64,000 bases of DNA from assembly GCA_946188165.1 (NCBI GenBank), contig CAMHTW010000008.1, positions 29,358 to 93,357 of the forward strand. Reading direction: 5' to 3'. Shown piece by piece: positions 53,552 to 60,782 of the stretch. A program made the translations under genes and the position numbers. The DNA comes from an uncultured Prevotella sp. GTDB taxonomy: Bacteria > Bacteroidota > Bacteroidia > Bacteroidales > Bacteroidaceae. Numbering within the stretch: position 1 is the first letter of the stretch; the number at the start of each line of letters is the position of its first letter. A model generated the notes under the pieces. That model did no database searches and was not told the DNA's origin. It saw only the letters and a program-made list of their open reading frames with translations.

Positions 53552-55330
53552 ATGAAGAAAATAGCAAATTATCTGATTGCGATGGCCCTGATGGCCTTCA
53601 CATTCACAAGCTGTGAGGACGTACCCAATCCTTTCGGACAGATTCTTCCTCCAGGAAGTGGCGAAGATGTTGAAACTTTTGAGCCCGCCGGTACTGGTAC
53701 ACAAGCCGACCCGTTCAACGTTCAGGGTGTTCTTGATTATGTCACTGGCTTAGGTGCTGATGTACAGTCCGATAAAGAGGTATTCATCAAGGGTTACATA
53801 ACCACCATCAAGGAACAGTTCAGTGCTCAGTACGGCAATGCACAGTTCACCATCTCTGACTCCAAGGAAGGCGGCAACACCTTCACCTTCTATCGTGGCC
53901 TGTATTTAGGCAACAAGAAATGGGTTGATGGCGATGCAACAGTCAACGAGGGTGACGAAGTCATCATCTGCGGTAAGGTGGTCAACTACAAAGGCACCAC
54001 GCCTGAGACCGTACAAAATGCTGCCTACGTCTATTCTATCAACGGCAAGACCGAAGGTGGCGGCGGCGACACACCTACCCCAACGGGAGATTACGGAACT
54101 AAAGAAGCTCCTCTAACTGTGGCCAAAGCTCTTGAGATTATCAATGGTTTGGAAGACAATGGTACTGTAAGTCCTGCATTTGTAAAGGGTAAGATATCAA
54201 AAATACAGTCGTTCAACGATAAGTATAAGAGCATTACTTACTATATTTCGGATGACGGTACAGAAAATAATTCACTGCAGGTTTACAGCGGCAAGGGTTT
54301 AGATGGTACTGATTTTGCTGCACAGACTGATCTTGAAACAGGTTGGACTGTTGTTGTTACTGGCGAGTTGAAGAAATATGTTAATGCTAACACTGGAGCT
54401 GTTACCTTGGAAATCAACCAAAGCAGCCAAATTGTTTCGATTGACAAGACTACCGGCGGTGGCGGTGACACACCTTCATCAGATCTTGGCACAAAGGATG
54501 CTCCCATAACTGTAGCCAAGGCATTAGAAGCAATCAATGCTATGGACGATAGTGGTGAGACAGAAACAGAAGCATTTGTCAAAGGTAAGATTTCAAAGGT
54601 ACAATCGTTCAACGATAAGTATAAGAGCATTACCTACTACATTTCTGATGATGGTACAGAAAACAAAGAACTGCAAATTTACAGCGGAAAGAACATCGGT
54701 GGTGCCGACTTCACTGCAGCTACCGATTTGACTGCAGGTGACGAAGTGATTGTCAAAGGTAAGTTGAAGAAGTTCATGAAGAACGGCGAGGCTATTCCTG
54801 AAATGAACCAGCCTAATGAAATCATTTCTATTACCAAGGCATCCGGTAGTGGAAGCGACACTGGTGCCACATCACTGGACGTTGACTTCAAGACAAACGG
54901 CCAAGGCGAATGGGTATTAGCAAATGTTAAGGCTTTACCAGAAGGATTAGATTATGTTTGGGCTTACGACAGCAAATATGGCATGAAGGCTTCAGCCTAC
55001 GTTGGCGGGAAACGCTACGAGACAGATAATTGGTTGGTAAGTCCTACTATCAATCTTGCTAACGGCGGTACTATGACCTTCAAACAAGCACTGAATTATG
55101 CAACTAGCGAATACGTAAAGATTATGTACACCACAACTAATGGCAGTGGTGATGTTAAATCAGACGAGTGGAAAGAGGCTAGTGTTGACAAATGGCCTGA
55201 GGGCAACAGCTGGAATTTCATTGAGAGCAAGGCCACACTTCCCGCAGGAACTGTTCGCGTAGCCTTCCGCTATACCAGCGACTCTTCGAAAGCAGCTACA
55301 TGGGAAATTGAATCTCTAAGCATTAAGTAA
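53552..55330 (+). CDS. Lipoprotein with three OB-fold-like repeats and a C-terminal adhesion-type domain
   Basis: From the ATG at 53552 the protein has 592 residues, with lipobox FTSC (Cys21). Three similar modules follow: about 47-165 (GTQADPFNVQGVLDYVTGLG), about 180-305 (GTKEAPLTVAKALEIINGLE) and about 313-440 (GTKDAPITVAKALEAINAMD). Modules two and three are a recent duplication with a 396-nt period and a 29-bp identical block (54209-54237 and 54605-54633). The C-terminal 150 residues (WLVSPTINLANGGTMTFKQA, WEIESLSIK) resemble the choice-of-anchor J domain. A start at 53507 would add basic residues before the signal peptide. It is probably displayed on the outer membrane with the preceding lipoprotein. 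Confidence 0.72.
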   Translation: MKKIANYLIAMALMAFTFTSCEDVPNPFGQILPPGSGEDVETFEPAGTGTQADPFNVQGVLDYVTGLGADVQSDKEVFIKGYITTIKEQFSAQYGNAQFTISDSKEGGNTFTFYRGLYLGNKKWVDGDATVNEGDEVIICGKVVNYKGTTPETVQNAAYVYSINGKTEGGGGDTPTPTGDYGTKEAPLTVAKALEIINGLEDNGTVSPAFVKGKISKIQSFNDKYKSITYYISDDGTENNSLQVYSGKGLDGTDFAAQTDLETGWTVVVTGELKKYVNANTGAVTLEINQSSQIVSIDKTTGGGGDTPSSDLGTKDAPITVAKALEAINAMDDSGETETEAFVKGKISKVQSFNDKYKSITYYISDDGTENKELQIYSGKNIGGADFTAATDLTAGDEVIVKGKLKKFMKNGEAIPEMNQPNEIISITKASGSGSDTGATSLDVDFKTNGQGEWVLANVKALPEGLDYVWAYDSKYGMKASAYVGGKRYETDNWLVSPTINLANGGTMTFKQALNYATSEYVKIMYTTTNGSGDVKSDEWKEASVDKWPEGNSWNFIESKATLPAGTVRVAFRYTSDSSKAATWEIESLSIK

Positions 55331-55352
55331 TACTATTGCATTCACCCTATAA

Positions 55353-55396
55353 AGAAGGGCCACGGCATTTCCATAAATGCTGTGGTTCTTCTTTTA
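55353..55396 (+). terminator. Terminator of the receptor/lipoprotein operon
   Basis: The arm starting at 55353 (agaagggccacggcat) pairs with atgctgtggttcttct ending at 55392 using a few G-U pairs, and a T-rich run follows. Confidence 0.7.
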
Positions 55397-55428
55397 TTAT
55401 ATAATAATCTACATATATATCATAGTCA

Positions 55429-55555
55429 TCTTTTACGGTTCTTCTTCAAATTAGTTGATACTGTTTAGAATTTGTTTATTGTACGAAAAGAATTTTATAC
55501 ATAACTAAATAATAATTATAAGCTTTCAACTAAAATGAAGAAGAACCTCTTTTAC
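55429..55555. mobile_element. 111-bp MITE with 24-bp terminal inverted repeats and an 8-bp target duplication
   Basis: Terminal inverted repeats lie at 55437-55460 (starting ggttcttcttcaaatta) and 55524-55547; they match as reverse complements at 21 of 24 positions. The 8-mer TCTTTTAC stands immediately outside both ends (55429-55436 and 55548-55555), as expected for a target duplication. The 63-bp interior has no gene. It looks like a non-autonomous element moved by a transposase elsewhere; GGTTCTT-type ends and 8-bp duplications recall the ISL3 family (inference). The rest of the gene-free stretch 55331-55776 holds only the terminator before and the promoter after it. Confidence 0.8.
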
Positions 55556-55716
55556 TTTAAAAGGAAATCCCTTCATTCTGCGATTGTCATTTCTTACCAT
55601 TAGAGATAACTCTACAACTATCAAACATGATGCTATGTGAAGCATTGCAGAAAAGTACTTTCACTCGAAAAAATAAAAAAATTCTATTTTTATTTGGTTT
55701 TTTGCTCGTTTTTTCG

Positions 55717-55724
55717 TACCTTTG
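55717..55724 (+). promoter_or_regulatory. -7 promoter element (TACCTTTG) for rpmE2
   Basis: It matches TAnnTTTG, 52 nt before the ATG at 55777. Confidence 0.65.
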
Positions 55725-55776
55725 CACCCGCTTTTATGCACATATAGTAAATAACATATTATAATTAACAAGTAAA

Positions 55777-56031
55777 ATGAAAAAAGGTATTCATCCAGAA
55801 AACTATCGCCCCGTCGTGTTCAAGGACATGTCCAACGGCGATATGTTCCTTTCGCGTTCTACCGCAAAGACTAATGACACCGTAGAATTCGAAGGCGAAA
55901 CTTACCCCGTGGTAAAGATTGAAATTTCGAGCACTTCTCACCCCTTCTACACTGGTAAGAGCAAGCTCGTCGACACCGCTGGTCGTGTTGATAAGTTCAT
56001 GAGCCGCTACGGTAAGGCTGCGAAGAAATAA
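55777..56031 (+). CDS. rpmE2: 50S ribosomal protein L31 type B
   Basis: The 84-residue protein is recognised by [28 protein letters not shown] and the end [20 protein letters not shown]. It lacks the CxxC zinc pairs of type A L31, so it is the zinc-independent form, which sits at the ribosomal intersubunit bridge. Its own promoter (55717) and terminator (56062-56110) make it a single-gene unit, placed between the lipoprotein operon and a nuclease gene. Confidence 0.96.
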   Translation: MKKGIHPENYRPVVFKDMSNGDMFLSRSTAKTNDTVEFEGETYPVVKIEISSTSHPFYTGKSKLVDTAGRVDKFMSRYGKAAKK

Positions 56032-56061
56032 TATATTTCACGCCCGAGAACAAACACATCC

Positions 56062-56110
56062 AAGGCGCGTCCAAAGGTAGTTGCATATGCCTTGTGGTCG
56101 CGCCTTTTTT
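56062..56110 (+). terminator. Terminator of rpmE2
   Basis: Arms 56062-56069 and 56099-56106 pair perfectly over 8 bp (aaggcgcg), extended by partial pairing inside, with a run of T after. Confidence 0.8.
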
Positions 56111-56143
56111 CAGCAACAACAATAACACCAAAAACTATAGCTT

Positions 56144-57109
56144 ATGAAGACTACCAAATTCCTATCCTTATTGCTTATAACAGCCCTCAGCCTTTCATCC
56201 TGTGGTGATGATGAGGACCAGATTATCAATTCGGGCGGACGCTCGTCAGGAGCCGACACCAATAGCAATAAGAACACTTCCGGACCTGCTGAAGCAAAGT
56301 ATCGTTATGAATTCCCGAAGCTGAAAGGTGGCAGCAGTGTGGTTGTTGTTCATAAGTCCATATTAAACAAGAACACGAAAGACACGGGTGTCAACTACAG
56401 TGTAGAATGGGATTACGACATTAATGCCCAACGATGGAGCTGCTATCAGCTATACAGTAGCATCAACTACCATAGCTCATACAATGTGTCGCGATACTAT
56501 GCAGATAATGACGGTACACTATCAGCCACTTGCCAGTACCCTAACGATGCAGACCTGCCTGCCACCTACCGTTTTTCAGAAGATCCATACAAATATACAG
56601 GCTACGACCACGGCCACATCTGCCCTTCTGCAGACCGTCTGAGGGCAGAAGAGTGCAACTATCAGACGTTCTATATTACCAATATGCAGCCACAGTATAA
56701 CAAATTCAATGCCGGACTTTGGGAAAAAATGGAAGAAGATGTCCGCACATGGGCCAATCAGTCCGACACTCTATATGTTTGCAAAGGCGGCACTATCGAT
56801 AAAAAAGATAATATCATAGAATATGTAAACCGCAACAGCCACCAAAGCAGCCAAGTCAACGCCAGTCATATTCCTGTTCCCAAATACTTCTTTATGGCAT
56901 TGTTGAGCAAAAAAGGCAACCAGTGGCAGGCGATGGGCTACTGGGTAGAGCATATTAACGCCGACCGTTCGAACGACACTCGCAAGAACTATGCCGTTAG
57001 TATTGACGTTTTAGAAGATCGCACTGGCATTGATTTTTTCTGCAATCTGCCAGACGATATTGAGTCAAAAGTTCAAAAGACCATTGCTCCAAGCTACTGG
57101 TTTAAATAA
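56144..57109 (+). CDS. DNA/RNA non-specific endonuclease (NUC1 family), lipoprotein
   Basis: The 321-residue protein has a lipoprotein signal peptide with lipobox LSSC (Cys20) and a Ser/Asn-rich linker. The beta-beta-alpha-metal catalytic motif reads YDHGHICPSADR (Asp155-His158, His158 as general base); most relatives have Arg after the Asp, here His. The metal-binding Asn and following region appear in TNMQPQYNKFNAGLWEKMEE. The family cuts DNA and RNA without sequence preference with Mg2+. Lipid anchoring places it at the envelope or surface, close to the receptor/OB-fold operon and the EEP nuclease, where it could make fragments for uptake. Confidence 0.93.
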   Translation: MKTTKFLSLLLITALSLSSCGDDEDQIINSGGRSSGADTNSNKNTSGPAEAKYRYEFPKLKGGSSVVVVHKSILNKNTKDTGVNYSVEWDYDINAQRWSCYQLYSSINYHSSYNVSRYYADNDGTLSATCQYPNDADLPATYRFSEDPYKYTGYDHGHICPSADRLRAEECNYQTFYITNMQPQYNKFNAGLWEKMEEDVRTWANQSDTLYVCKGGTIDKKDNIIEYVNRNSHQSSQVNASHIPVPKYFFMALLSKKGNQWQAMGYWVEHINADRSNDTRKNYAVSIDVLEDRTGIDFFCNLPDDIESKVQKTIAPSYWFK

Positions 57110-57141
57110 AAAATCATAAAACATTTGGTAAAAAGACAAAA

Positions 57142-57177
57142 AATTCGTATCTTTGCTGACTAGTAAAGATACGAATT
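57142..57177. promoter_or_regulatory. Perfect 13-bp palindrome overlapping the gpx promoter
   Basis: Arms 57142-57154 (aattcgtatcttt) and 57165-57177 are exact reverse complements, 10 nt apart. The left arm contains most of the promoter element TATCTTTG (57148-57155), and the expected transcription start falls in the spacer. This is the layout of an operator for a dimeric repressor or activator, or of a 5' hairpin in the message. Confidence 0.6.
57148..57155 (+). promoter_or_regulatory. -7 promoter element (TATCTTTG) for gpx-trxB
   Basis: It matches TAnnTTTG, 52 nt before the ATG at 57208, and is embedded in the palindrome. Confidence 0.65.
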
Positions 57178-57207
57178 ATATTTATTATAACACATAACTA
57201 AAAAACA

Positions 57208-57756
57208 ATGAAGACAGTTTATGATTTCTCTGTCAAAGACAGAAAAGGAAAAGATGTATCACTGAAAGAGTATGCCAATGAGGTATTGCTGATTGTCAAC
57301 ACAGCTACGAAGTGTGGTTTCACACCACAGTACGACGAATTGGAAGCACTTTACAAGAAGTATCACGGCCAGGGCTTCGAGATTCTCGACTTCCCCTGCA
57401 ACCAGTTCGGACAGCAGGCTCCCGGCACTGACGAGTCCATCCATGAGTTCTGCAAGCTGAACTTTGGCACCGAATTCCCCCGTTTCAAGAAGGTCAAGGT
57501 GAATGGTGACGATGCTGAGCCACTTTACAAATTCCTGCAGGAGCAGAAAGGTTTTGCCGGCTGGGATATGGAGCACCCTATTGCTCACATTCTGGAAGAC
57601 ATGCTCTCAAAAGCAGACCCTGACTACAAGGAGAAGAGCGATATCAAGTGGAACTTTACCAAATTCCTAATTAATAAGAAGGGACAAGTGGTAGCACGTT
57701 TCGAACCGACGGAGAAAATTGAGAACATCGAAGCACAAATAAAAGAACTGCTTTAG
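57208..57756 (+). CDS. gpx: Glutathione peroxidase family (thiol peroxidase)
   Basis: The 182-residue thioredoxin-fold protein has the peroxidatic residue as Cys36 in NTATKCGFTPQY (selenocysteine in animals), the Gln in FPCNQFGQQ and the Trp/Asn in WNFTKFLI, completing the GPx tetrad. The Cys in FPCNQF is a possible resolving residue, so the enzyme probably uses thioredoxin rather than glutathione to reduce peroxides. The thioredoxin reductase gene begins one base after its stop, which supports that. It has no signal peptide and is cytoplasmic. The promoter lies in a 13-bp palindrome. Confidence 0.94.
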   Translation: MKTVYDFSVKDRKGKDVSLKEYANEVLLIVNTATKCGFTPQYDELEALYKKYHGQGFEILDFPCNQFGQQAPGTDESIHEFCKLNFGTEFPRFKKVKVNGDDAEPLYKFLQEQKGFAGWDMEHPIAHILEDMLSKADPDYKEKSDIKWNFTKFLINKKGQVVARFEPTEKIENIEAQIKELL

Positions 57757-57757
57757 A

Positions 57758-58690
57758 ATGGAACATACAAAATGTTTGATTATTGGCAGCGGGCCCGCAG
57801 GGTATACCGCTGCTATTTATGCCAGCCGTGCCAACCTCAGCCCTATTGAGTATTGTGGCTTGCAGCCTGGCGGTCAGCTGACACAGACCACCGAGGTTGA
57901 AAATTTCCCTGGCTATCCTCATGGTGTAGATGGCAACCAGATGATGATGGACCTGCGCGAACAGGCTGAACGCTTCGGCACGGACATCCGCGATGGAGAA
58001 ATCGTGAAGGTTGACCTCGCCCAGCGCCCCTACAAGGCATGGGATGATGCCGGACGTGAGATTGAAACCGATACCGTGATCATCGCCACAGGTGCCTCAG
58101 CCAAGTACTTAGGTCTGCCTGATGAGCAAAAGTACAATGGTATGGGAGTCAGCGCATGCGCCACTTGCGATGGTTTCTTCTACCGCAAAAAGACCGTGGC
58201 CGTTGTTGGCGGTGGCGACACAGCCTGCGAGGATGCACTCTATCTGAGCGGACTTGCCAAGAAAGTGTATATGATTGTGCGTAAACCCTTCCTACGTGCC
58301 TCAAAAGTAATGCAACAGCGCGTCATGGAACGCGAGAACATCGAAATTCTGTTTGAGCACAACACGCTTGGTCTCTTTGGCGAAGATGGTGTAGAAGGTG
58401 CACATCTGGTAAAACGCAAGGGGGAGGCTGACGAGCAACTGGTAGATATCCAGATTGACGGTTTCTTCCTGGCTATTGGCCACAAGCCTAACACCGACAT
58501 CTTCAAGGAATGGCTTGAAACGGACGAGACAGGCTATCTGAAGAAGACCAACGGCACACCACGCACAAAGCTACCCGGCGTCTTCGTTGCAGGCGACTGT
58601 GCTGACCCCACCTACCGCCAAGCTATCAGCGCAGCAGGCACAGGTTGTCAGGCCGCTATCGAAGCTGAACGCTTCTTATTAAATAACTAG
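57758..58690 (+). CDS. trxB: Thioredoxin-disulfide reductase
   Basis: The 310-residue flavoprotein has the FAD-binding loop GSGPAGYTAA near the start (10-19), the redox pair in CATC (Cys134, Cys137), the NADPH-binding GGGDTACEDAL and the closing FAD motif GVFVAGDCADPTYRQAISAAGTG (near 272-294). It passes electrons from NADPH to thioredoxin. It starts one base after the gpx stop, so the two form an operon for peroxide removal. The shared palindrome-containing promoter would control both. Confidence 0.97.
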   Translation: MEHTKCLIIGSGPAGYTAAIYASRANLSPIEYCGLQPGGQLTQTTEVENFPGYPHGVDGNQMMMDLREQAERFGTDIRDGEIVKVDLAQRPYKAWDDAGREIETDTVIIATGASAKYLGLPDEQKYNGMGVSACATCDGFFYRKKTVAVVGGGDTACEDALYLSGLAKKVYMIVRKPFLRASKVMQQRVMERENIEILFEHNTLGLFGEDGVEGAHLVKRKGEADEQLVDIQIDGFFLAIGHKPNTDIFKEWLETDETGYLKKTNGTPRTKLPGVFVAGDCADPTYRQAISAAGTGCQAAIEAERFLLNN

Positions 58691-58745
58691 GTTATCCTAG
58701 GATTTCCTAGAATTTCCTAGGAATTAAAGAACCCCATACAATCAG

Positions 58746-58773
58746 AAAAGCCCCGCTTCACAGCGAGGCTTTT
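58746..58773. terminator. Bidirectional terminator after trxB
   Basis: The arms aaaagcc-cgct and agcg-ggctttt (58746-58773) pair with one internal mismatch. T-rich ends on both strands serve trxB on + and the putative small RNA on -. Just before it, 58693-58722 holds the repeated word tttcctagga. Confidence 0.72.
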
Positions 58774-58886
58774 CCTTAAAAACTAAATTAATCAACCATA
58801 AACCTTAACCATTAAAAATCTTCAAAGCCAATGAAAAGGGCAATGCCCTTTGTGAAAGAATCAGAAATGCGCTCATTTCTTTAAGA
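58746..58886 (-). ncRNA. Putative small RNA between trxB and the sensor kinase gene
   Basis: A -7 element (TATCTTTG on minus, 58892-58899) points left into a gene-free stretch and a terminator hairpin lies at 58746-58773, defining a transcript of about 140 nt. It contains two more hairpins: gaaatg/catttc around 58864-58879 and aaagggc/gcccttt around 58836-58852. A 23-codon frame (58876-58805, starting MSAFLILSQR) is inside, so it could also make a small peptide. The opposite neighbours are trxB and the kinase gene, both on +. I do not recognise an RNA family. Confidence 0.45.
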
Positions 58887-58891
58887 CATTG

Positions 58892-58899
58892 CAAAGATA
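58892..58899 (-). promoter_or_regulatory. -7 promoter element (TATCTTTG) without an annotated gene
   Basis: It reads TATCTTTG on minus and is the main evidence for the putative small RNA. Confidence 0.5.
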
Positions 58900-59085
58900 A
58901 AACATAAAATTAAAAAAGAGGTTTAGATAACATTAAAAAAGGTTTGAAAATCGTTAATTATACGTTTTTCAAACCTAATTTGCACATTTTTCAACCAAAA
59001 ACATAGCTTTTGCGTCTTTTTTTTAGGAAAAAATATCGTTTTTTGGAATAAAATACGTAACTTCGCACCGTAGAAATCTTCAAAA

Positions 59086-60750
59086 ATGGAACATTTGAAC
59101 CTCATAATACTAGTTTCCGTGTGCATAATGATGGCCATTATTGCACTTATCAGGTGGCTATATGCACGAAATACGCGTATTAAAAGTCAGCTTCAAATGA
59201 ACTACATCTTCAATAATATTACCCATGAACTGTTAACACCTCTCACCATTATCTCTGCTTCGGCAGAGAAACTGCGTGACGAACACCCAGACAGCCGACA
59301 TGATCTGGATCTGATGGACCTGAATATCCAGCGTAGCGTGCGCCTATTGCAACAGATTCTGGAAACAAGCAAATTACAGGCAGGCGAATTGAAGATTCTG
59401 GTAAGTCGGGGCGATGTGATGCAATATATCAAAGAGACGGCACGCAGTCTGGAGCCACTCATGGTGCGTAAACACCTGACTTTTACCATCAATTGTAAAC
59501 CTGAAAGTATGATGGGATGGTTGGATACTGACAAAACAGACAAAATTATCTTTAATCTTTTGTCGAATTCAGCCAAATATACCCCTGAAGGCGGTTCCGT
59601 AACCTTAAACGTAGCGACAAACTTACGTTTCGACCGTATCATGATACAGGTTATCGATACCGGCATAGGCATACCCAAGGAAAAGATGAAGCACCTGTTT
59701 ACCCGTTTCTATGATGGCGACTATCGTCATAGCCGTACCTTTGGCACAGGACTGGGACTGGCGCTCACGCGCGATCTTATTATAATGTTAGGTGGGCATA
59801 TCACTTGCGAAAGCGAAGAAGGGAAAGGTACCACCTTTACCCTTGAAATACCTATCAAAAAAGATGCCTTCGCTCCCTCGCAGATTGACGAGCAACACCA
59901 GATGCAGATACATATTCCAGAGTCAAGTATTGCCGACCTGCCACAGGCCGAAAGTCTAACGGAAGACAATGCCCCAACTGCCGATGCCAACGCCTCGCGC
60001 ATATTGATTGTGGAAGACAACATCGAACTGCTGAAACTGATGAAACGGCTTCTGCAACACCGTTATCATGTACTGACAGCCAGTGACGGCCACGAGGCCA
60101 TGCAGTTGATTCAAACCAATAAGCTCGACATTGTCGTATCTGACGTGATGATGCCTGAGATGGATGGCTACCAACTGACCGAACACATCAAACAAAACGA
60201 GATATACAGCCACCTGCCCATCATCCTGCTAACGGCCAAAACGACTGAAGACGACCAGCATAAAGCTCTATTGGCGGGTGCTGACGGCTATATTACCAAG
60301 CCTTTCAAGATTCGTGACCTGCAGTTACGCATCGACAATCTGATTGCCAACCGACAGCGCATCCATACAGAAACGACAGCTGACGAAGAGGTGGCAGACA
60401 CGATGAATCCTGAAGACAGGGAGTTTCTGGAGCTTGCAAACCAATGTGTGTATAAGAACCTGAACGATTCTGATTACGACCGCGAGGCTTTTGCTGCCGA
60501 TATGGGTACCAGCGTCAGCACTCTCTACAAACGCCTTAGAGACCTGACGGGCAAGAGTATATCCAATTTCATCCGTGACATCAGAATCCAAGAAGCTTGC
60601 AAAATTGCAAAAAACGAGCGCAACACACGTGTCAGCGATATTGCCTATCGTGTCGGATTCCGCGACGCCAAGTACTTTGCCACAGCTTTCAAGCGTATTA
60701 CGGGTAAGCAGCCTAAAGAGTATTTTGCAGATTTGAGAGATGAAAACTAA
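59086..60750 (+). CDS. Hybrid two-component regulator (histidine kinase, receiver, AraC HTH) without extracellular sensor
   Basis: The 554-residue protein joins, in order, one membrane helix (about 5-25), a HisKA domain (His47 in NITHELLTPLT), an HATPase domain (DTGIGIPKEKMKHLFTRF near 193-210, GTGLGLAL near 223), a receiver (Asp353 in VVSDVMMPEMDG, Lys in YITKPF near 403) and an AraC-type DNA-binding domain (about 450-550, with ISNFIRDIRIQEACKIA and VSDIAYRVGFRDAKYFATAF). Hybrid regulators of this type usually carry a large periplasmic propeller of 700 or more residues; here it is missing and only a few residues can face outwards. The promoter is a weak variant (TAACTTCG). It may sense a membrane or cytoplasmic cue, or depend on a partner. 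Confidence 0.92.
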   Translation: MEHLNLIILVSVCIMMAIIALIRWLYARNTRIKSQLQMNYIFNNITHELLTPLTIISASAEKLRDEHPDSRHDLDLMDLNIQRSVRLLQQILETSKLQAGELKILVSRGDVMQYIKETARSLEPLMVRKHLTFTINCKPESMMGWLDTDKTDKIIFNLLSNSAKYTPEGGSVTLNVATNLRFDRIMIQVIDTGIGIPKEKMKHLFTRFYDGDYRHSRTFGTGLGLALTRDLIIMLGGHITCESEEGKGTTFTLEIPIKKDAFAPSQIDEQHQMQIHIPESSIADLPQAESLTEDNAPTADANASRILIVEDNIELLKLMKRLLQHRYHVLTASDGHEAMQLIQTNKLDIVVSDVMMPEMDGYQLTEHIKQNEIYSHLPIILLTAKTTEDDQHKALLAGADGYITKPFKIRDLQLRIDNLIANRQRIHTETTADEEVADTMNPEDREFLELANQCVYKNLNDSDYDREAFAADMGTSVSTLYKRLRDLTGKSISNFIRDIRIQEACKIAKNERNTRVSDIAYRVGFRDAKYFATAFKRITGKQPKEYFADLRDEN

Positions 60751-60782
60751 TCTTTTTGCAAATTTGAGAGAGAGAGGAAAAA

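Noticed and set aside
55535..55603. 22-codon frame (MKKNLFYFKR...) at the right end of the MITE
   Set aside because: It starts inside the terminal inverted repeat and has no promoter; the MITE explains the sequence.
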